From contig SFFP01000111.1 of assembly GCA_004556875.1 (NCBI GenBank), positions 1 to 6,516 of the forward strand: DNA of 6,516 nt, given 5' to 3'. The notes under the pieces were generated by a model. That model made no database searches, was not told the origin of the DNA, and saw only the letters and a program-made list of their open reading frames with translations. The number at the start of each line of letters is the position of its first letter. Positions within the stretch are counted from its first letter, which is position 1. Of the stretch, positions 4,946 through 6,516 are shown piece by piece. This stretch comes from Ruminococcus flavefaciens. GTDB lineage: Bacteria > Bacillota_A > Clostridia > Oscillospirales > Ruminococcaceae. Both the position numbers and the translations under genes were made by a program.

Positions 4946-6516
4946 ATGAACAACAGGATAGGCGTTATAATGGGCAGACTTTTTAAAAATGTGGACAAGG
5001 GACTGCTCAGCGGTATCATCGAACAGGCTGAACACGCAGGATTTGAAGTGTATATCTTTACAGTCAACGATGAGTGTACCAACAGGAAGATCATGCACGG
5101 TGAGGAAAACCTGCTGACTATGATAAATTTTTCACTCCTTGACGGAGTGATATATGTCCCCTACTCCTTCGCTTCGGGACTTTACAAGCAGGATACAGCC
5201 GAATTTCTGAAAAAACACTGCACTGTGCCCATTGTTAGAATAGGTGCAGAGACAGACAGCTTCACGCCGATATGGTATGACGACGGCGGTGAGATCGGCG
5301 AGATAGTGCGGCATATGGCAGATGAACACGGCTGCCGCCGAATGATGTGCATGACAGGTCCGAAGGATAACGCAGTCTCGGAGAGCCGTGCTGAGGGGTT
5401 CCGCAGCGCTATGAGCGGCTTAGGTCTGCAATATGATGAAAATGACATTATTTACGGCGATTTCTGGACTTTATCAGGCAAACAGCTTGCAGAAGAGCTT
5501 ACTGACGGCACAAGAGAATTGCCTGATGCTGTCATATGCTGCAATGACGCAATGGCTATATCCCTGTGCGACGCTTTGATGGAAAAGGGAATATCCGTCC
5601 CTAACGATATCCGTATCACAGGCTATGACGGCTATGTGGAGAGCCGTTTTCACGCACCCTCAGTCACTACTTATATAAGTGCACAGGAACAGCTTGGCAG
5701 AAACGCTGTGTGCGCTCTTTACGCCGAGATAACAGGCAATACTATGACTCCATGCAGATACACAACAGGCAAGCTCATACGCCATGAAAGCTGCGGCTGC
5801 GGAGTACGTGCAGAGAGCCGACAGCTTCTGGATTTTGACTTTGAAAGATTTGAACTTGGCATTTTCGATACAAACCTTACCGCCAATATGTTTGACTCTG
5901 AAACTCCAGATGATTTCTTCAAAAACACCTATACCATGATATATACGTTCATGAGTGAAAAGCTGATACAGTATGAACAGCTCTCGATCTGTCTATGTGA
6001 AGACTGGGATCAGGCTGAATATACGGACGGCGTCCGCAACTACAGAACAGCAGGATATTCTGAAAATATGATGTGTATCCATCAGCACAACGGCAAAAAG
6101 CAATTCAGGCTCAGTGATATGAAGCCTGTCTTTCAGGATCGTGAAAAGTACCCTGTTACCGTATTCAACGCTCTGCATTTTCTTGATCGCTGTTTCGGTT
6201 ATATCTGCTTTGAGACAAGCGGTGCTATTGACGATTATAACCGTGATTATGTCCGCTTTATCCGCGAGATAAATAACGGTCTCAATTTCTTCTGCGCCCA
6301 GAATGAGCTTAGACGTGCACTGTACCGCGAGCGCATCAGCAACAGCCGCGATGAGCTGACAGGTCTGTATCTTTTACAGAACAGCTCACAGATGCTTGAT
6401 GATATTATCGAACGCTCAGAGCTTTACCGTGCAGGGATATATGTGCTGATAATCTCCATAAGCGATATTAGGGAAATAATCCACATCAACAGCTCCGATA
6501 CGCTTGACAGATTTCT
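4946..6516 (+). CDS. Cytoplasmic sugar-binding-protein-like sensor fused to a GGDEF domain (partial, runs off the window)
   Basis: The reading frame is open from the ATG to the window edge (523 complete codons). Residues 3-279 form a LacI/periplasmic-binding-protein-like ligand fold: RIGVIMG at the first strand, DGVIYVP, the AVICCNDAMAISL segment and ITGYDGYVESR, all typical of this family. There is no helix-turn-helix and no signal peptide, so it should sense a ligand in the cytoplasm without binding DNA. A HESCGC motif (280-285) marks the end of the domain, as in related binding-protein/GGDEF and kinase fusions. Residues about 290-445 are an unassigned linker domain, followed by a helix and then the start of a GGDEF domain at DELTGLY (469-475). 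GGDEF enzymes make cyclic di-GMP, but here the metal-binding D-x-D is replaced by S504-I-S506, so activity is doubtful. The GG(D/E)EF loop itself lies outside the window. The ligand is unknown; a sugar is the family-based guess. Confidence 0.8.
   Translation, partial: MNNRIGVIMGRLFKNVDKGLLSGIIEQAEHAGFEVYIFTVNDECTNRKIMHGEENLLTMINFSLLDGVIYVPYSFASGLYKQDTAEFLKKHCTVPIVRIGAETDSFTPIWYDDGGEIGEIVRHMADEHGCRRMMCMTGPKDNAVSESRAEGFRSAMSGLGLQYDENDIIYGDFWTLSGKQLAEELTDGTRELPDAVICCNDAMAISLCDALMEKGISVPNDIRITGYDGYVESRFHAPSVTTYISAQEQLGRNAVCALYAEITGNTMTPCRYTTGKLIRHESCGCGVRAESRQLLDFDFERFELGIFDTNLTANMFDSETPDDFFKNTYTMIYTFMSEKLIQYEQLSICLCEDWDQAEYTDGVRNYRTAGYSENMMCIHQHNGKKQFRLSDMKPVFQDREKYPVTVFNALHFLDRCFGYICFETSGAIDDYNRDYVRFIREINNGLNFFCAQNELRRALYRERISNSRDELTGLYLLQNSSQMLDDIIERSELYRAGIYVLIISISDIREIIHINSSDTLDRF

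Noticed and set aside
4946..5800. A classical LacI-family repressor of the neighbouring dockerin gene
   Set aside because: The protein begins directly with the first strand of the ligand fold, with promoter and ribosome binding site immediately upstream, so there is no room for a DNA-binding helix-turn-helix.

Overview
The window looks like a chromosomal segment of a Ruminococcus-type gut or rumen Clostridia (Oscillospiraceae). The basis is a secreted protein ending in a type I dockerin, a sugar-binding-protein/GGDEF fusion of a kind common in these bacteria, strong AGGAGG ribosome binding sites and moderate GC. Species cannot be assigned from the sequence alone; R. albus- or R. flavefaciens-like organisms are the best guess.

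Layout: (1) 1-1512, minus strand: a membrane-anchored S41-family serine peptidase that stops only 14 residues after its catalytic serine. Traces of the lost C-terminus remain in the same frame beyond the stop, so the gene is probably truncated or decaying. (2) 1513-1834: intergenic DNA with a perfect consensus promoter and an operator-like palindrome for the S41 gene, a 12-bp perfect hairpin, an end resembling an IS3-type inverted repeat with a tiny ORF, and the terminator of the next gene. (3) 1835-4609, minus strand: a 924-residue secreted protein made of signal peptide, HEFGH zinc metallopeptidase-like domain (DUF6055 type), beta-rich segment, left-handed beta-helix of exact 18-residue coils, LamG-like domain and dockerin. 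It probably attaches to a cellulosome scaffoldin. (4) 4610-4945: a divergent regulatory region whose two promoters share the same TGCTATAAT element in mirror orientation. The minus-strand gene appears to have a leader of about 225 nt. (5) 4946 to the window end, plus strand: a cytoplasmic periplasmic-binding-protein-like sensor without a DNA-binding helix-turn-helix, joined to a GGDEF domain that runs off the window. What is visible of the GGDEF domain has lost key metal-binding residues.

How the genes relate: the S41 and dockerin genes point the same way but are separated by a terminator and a separate promoter, so they are unlikely to form an operon. The sensor gene is divergent from the dockerin gene and shares its control region. 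A reasonable inference, not shown by the sequence, is that the sensor reports a carbohydrate-type ligand in the cell and that both genes answer to the same growth conditions. No tRNA, rRNA, CRISPR array or complete mobile element was seen.
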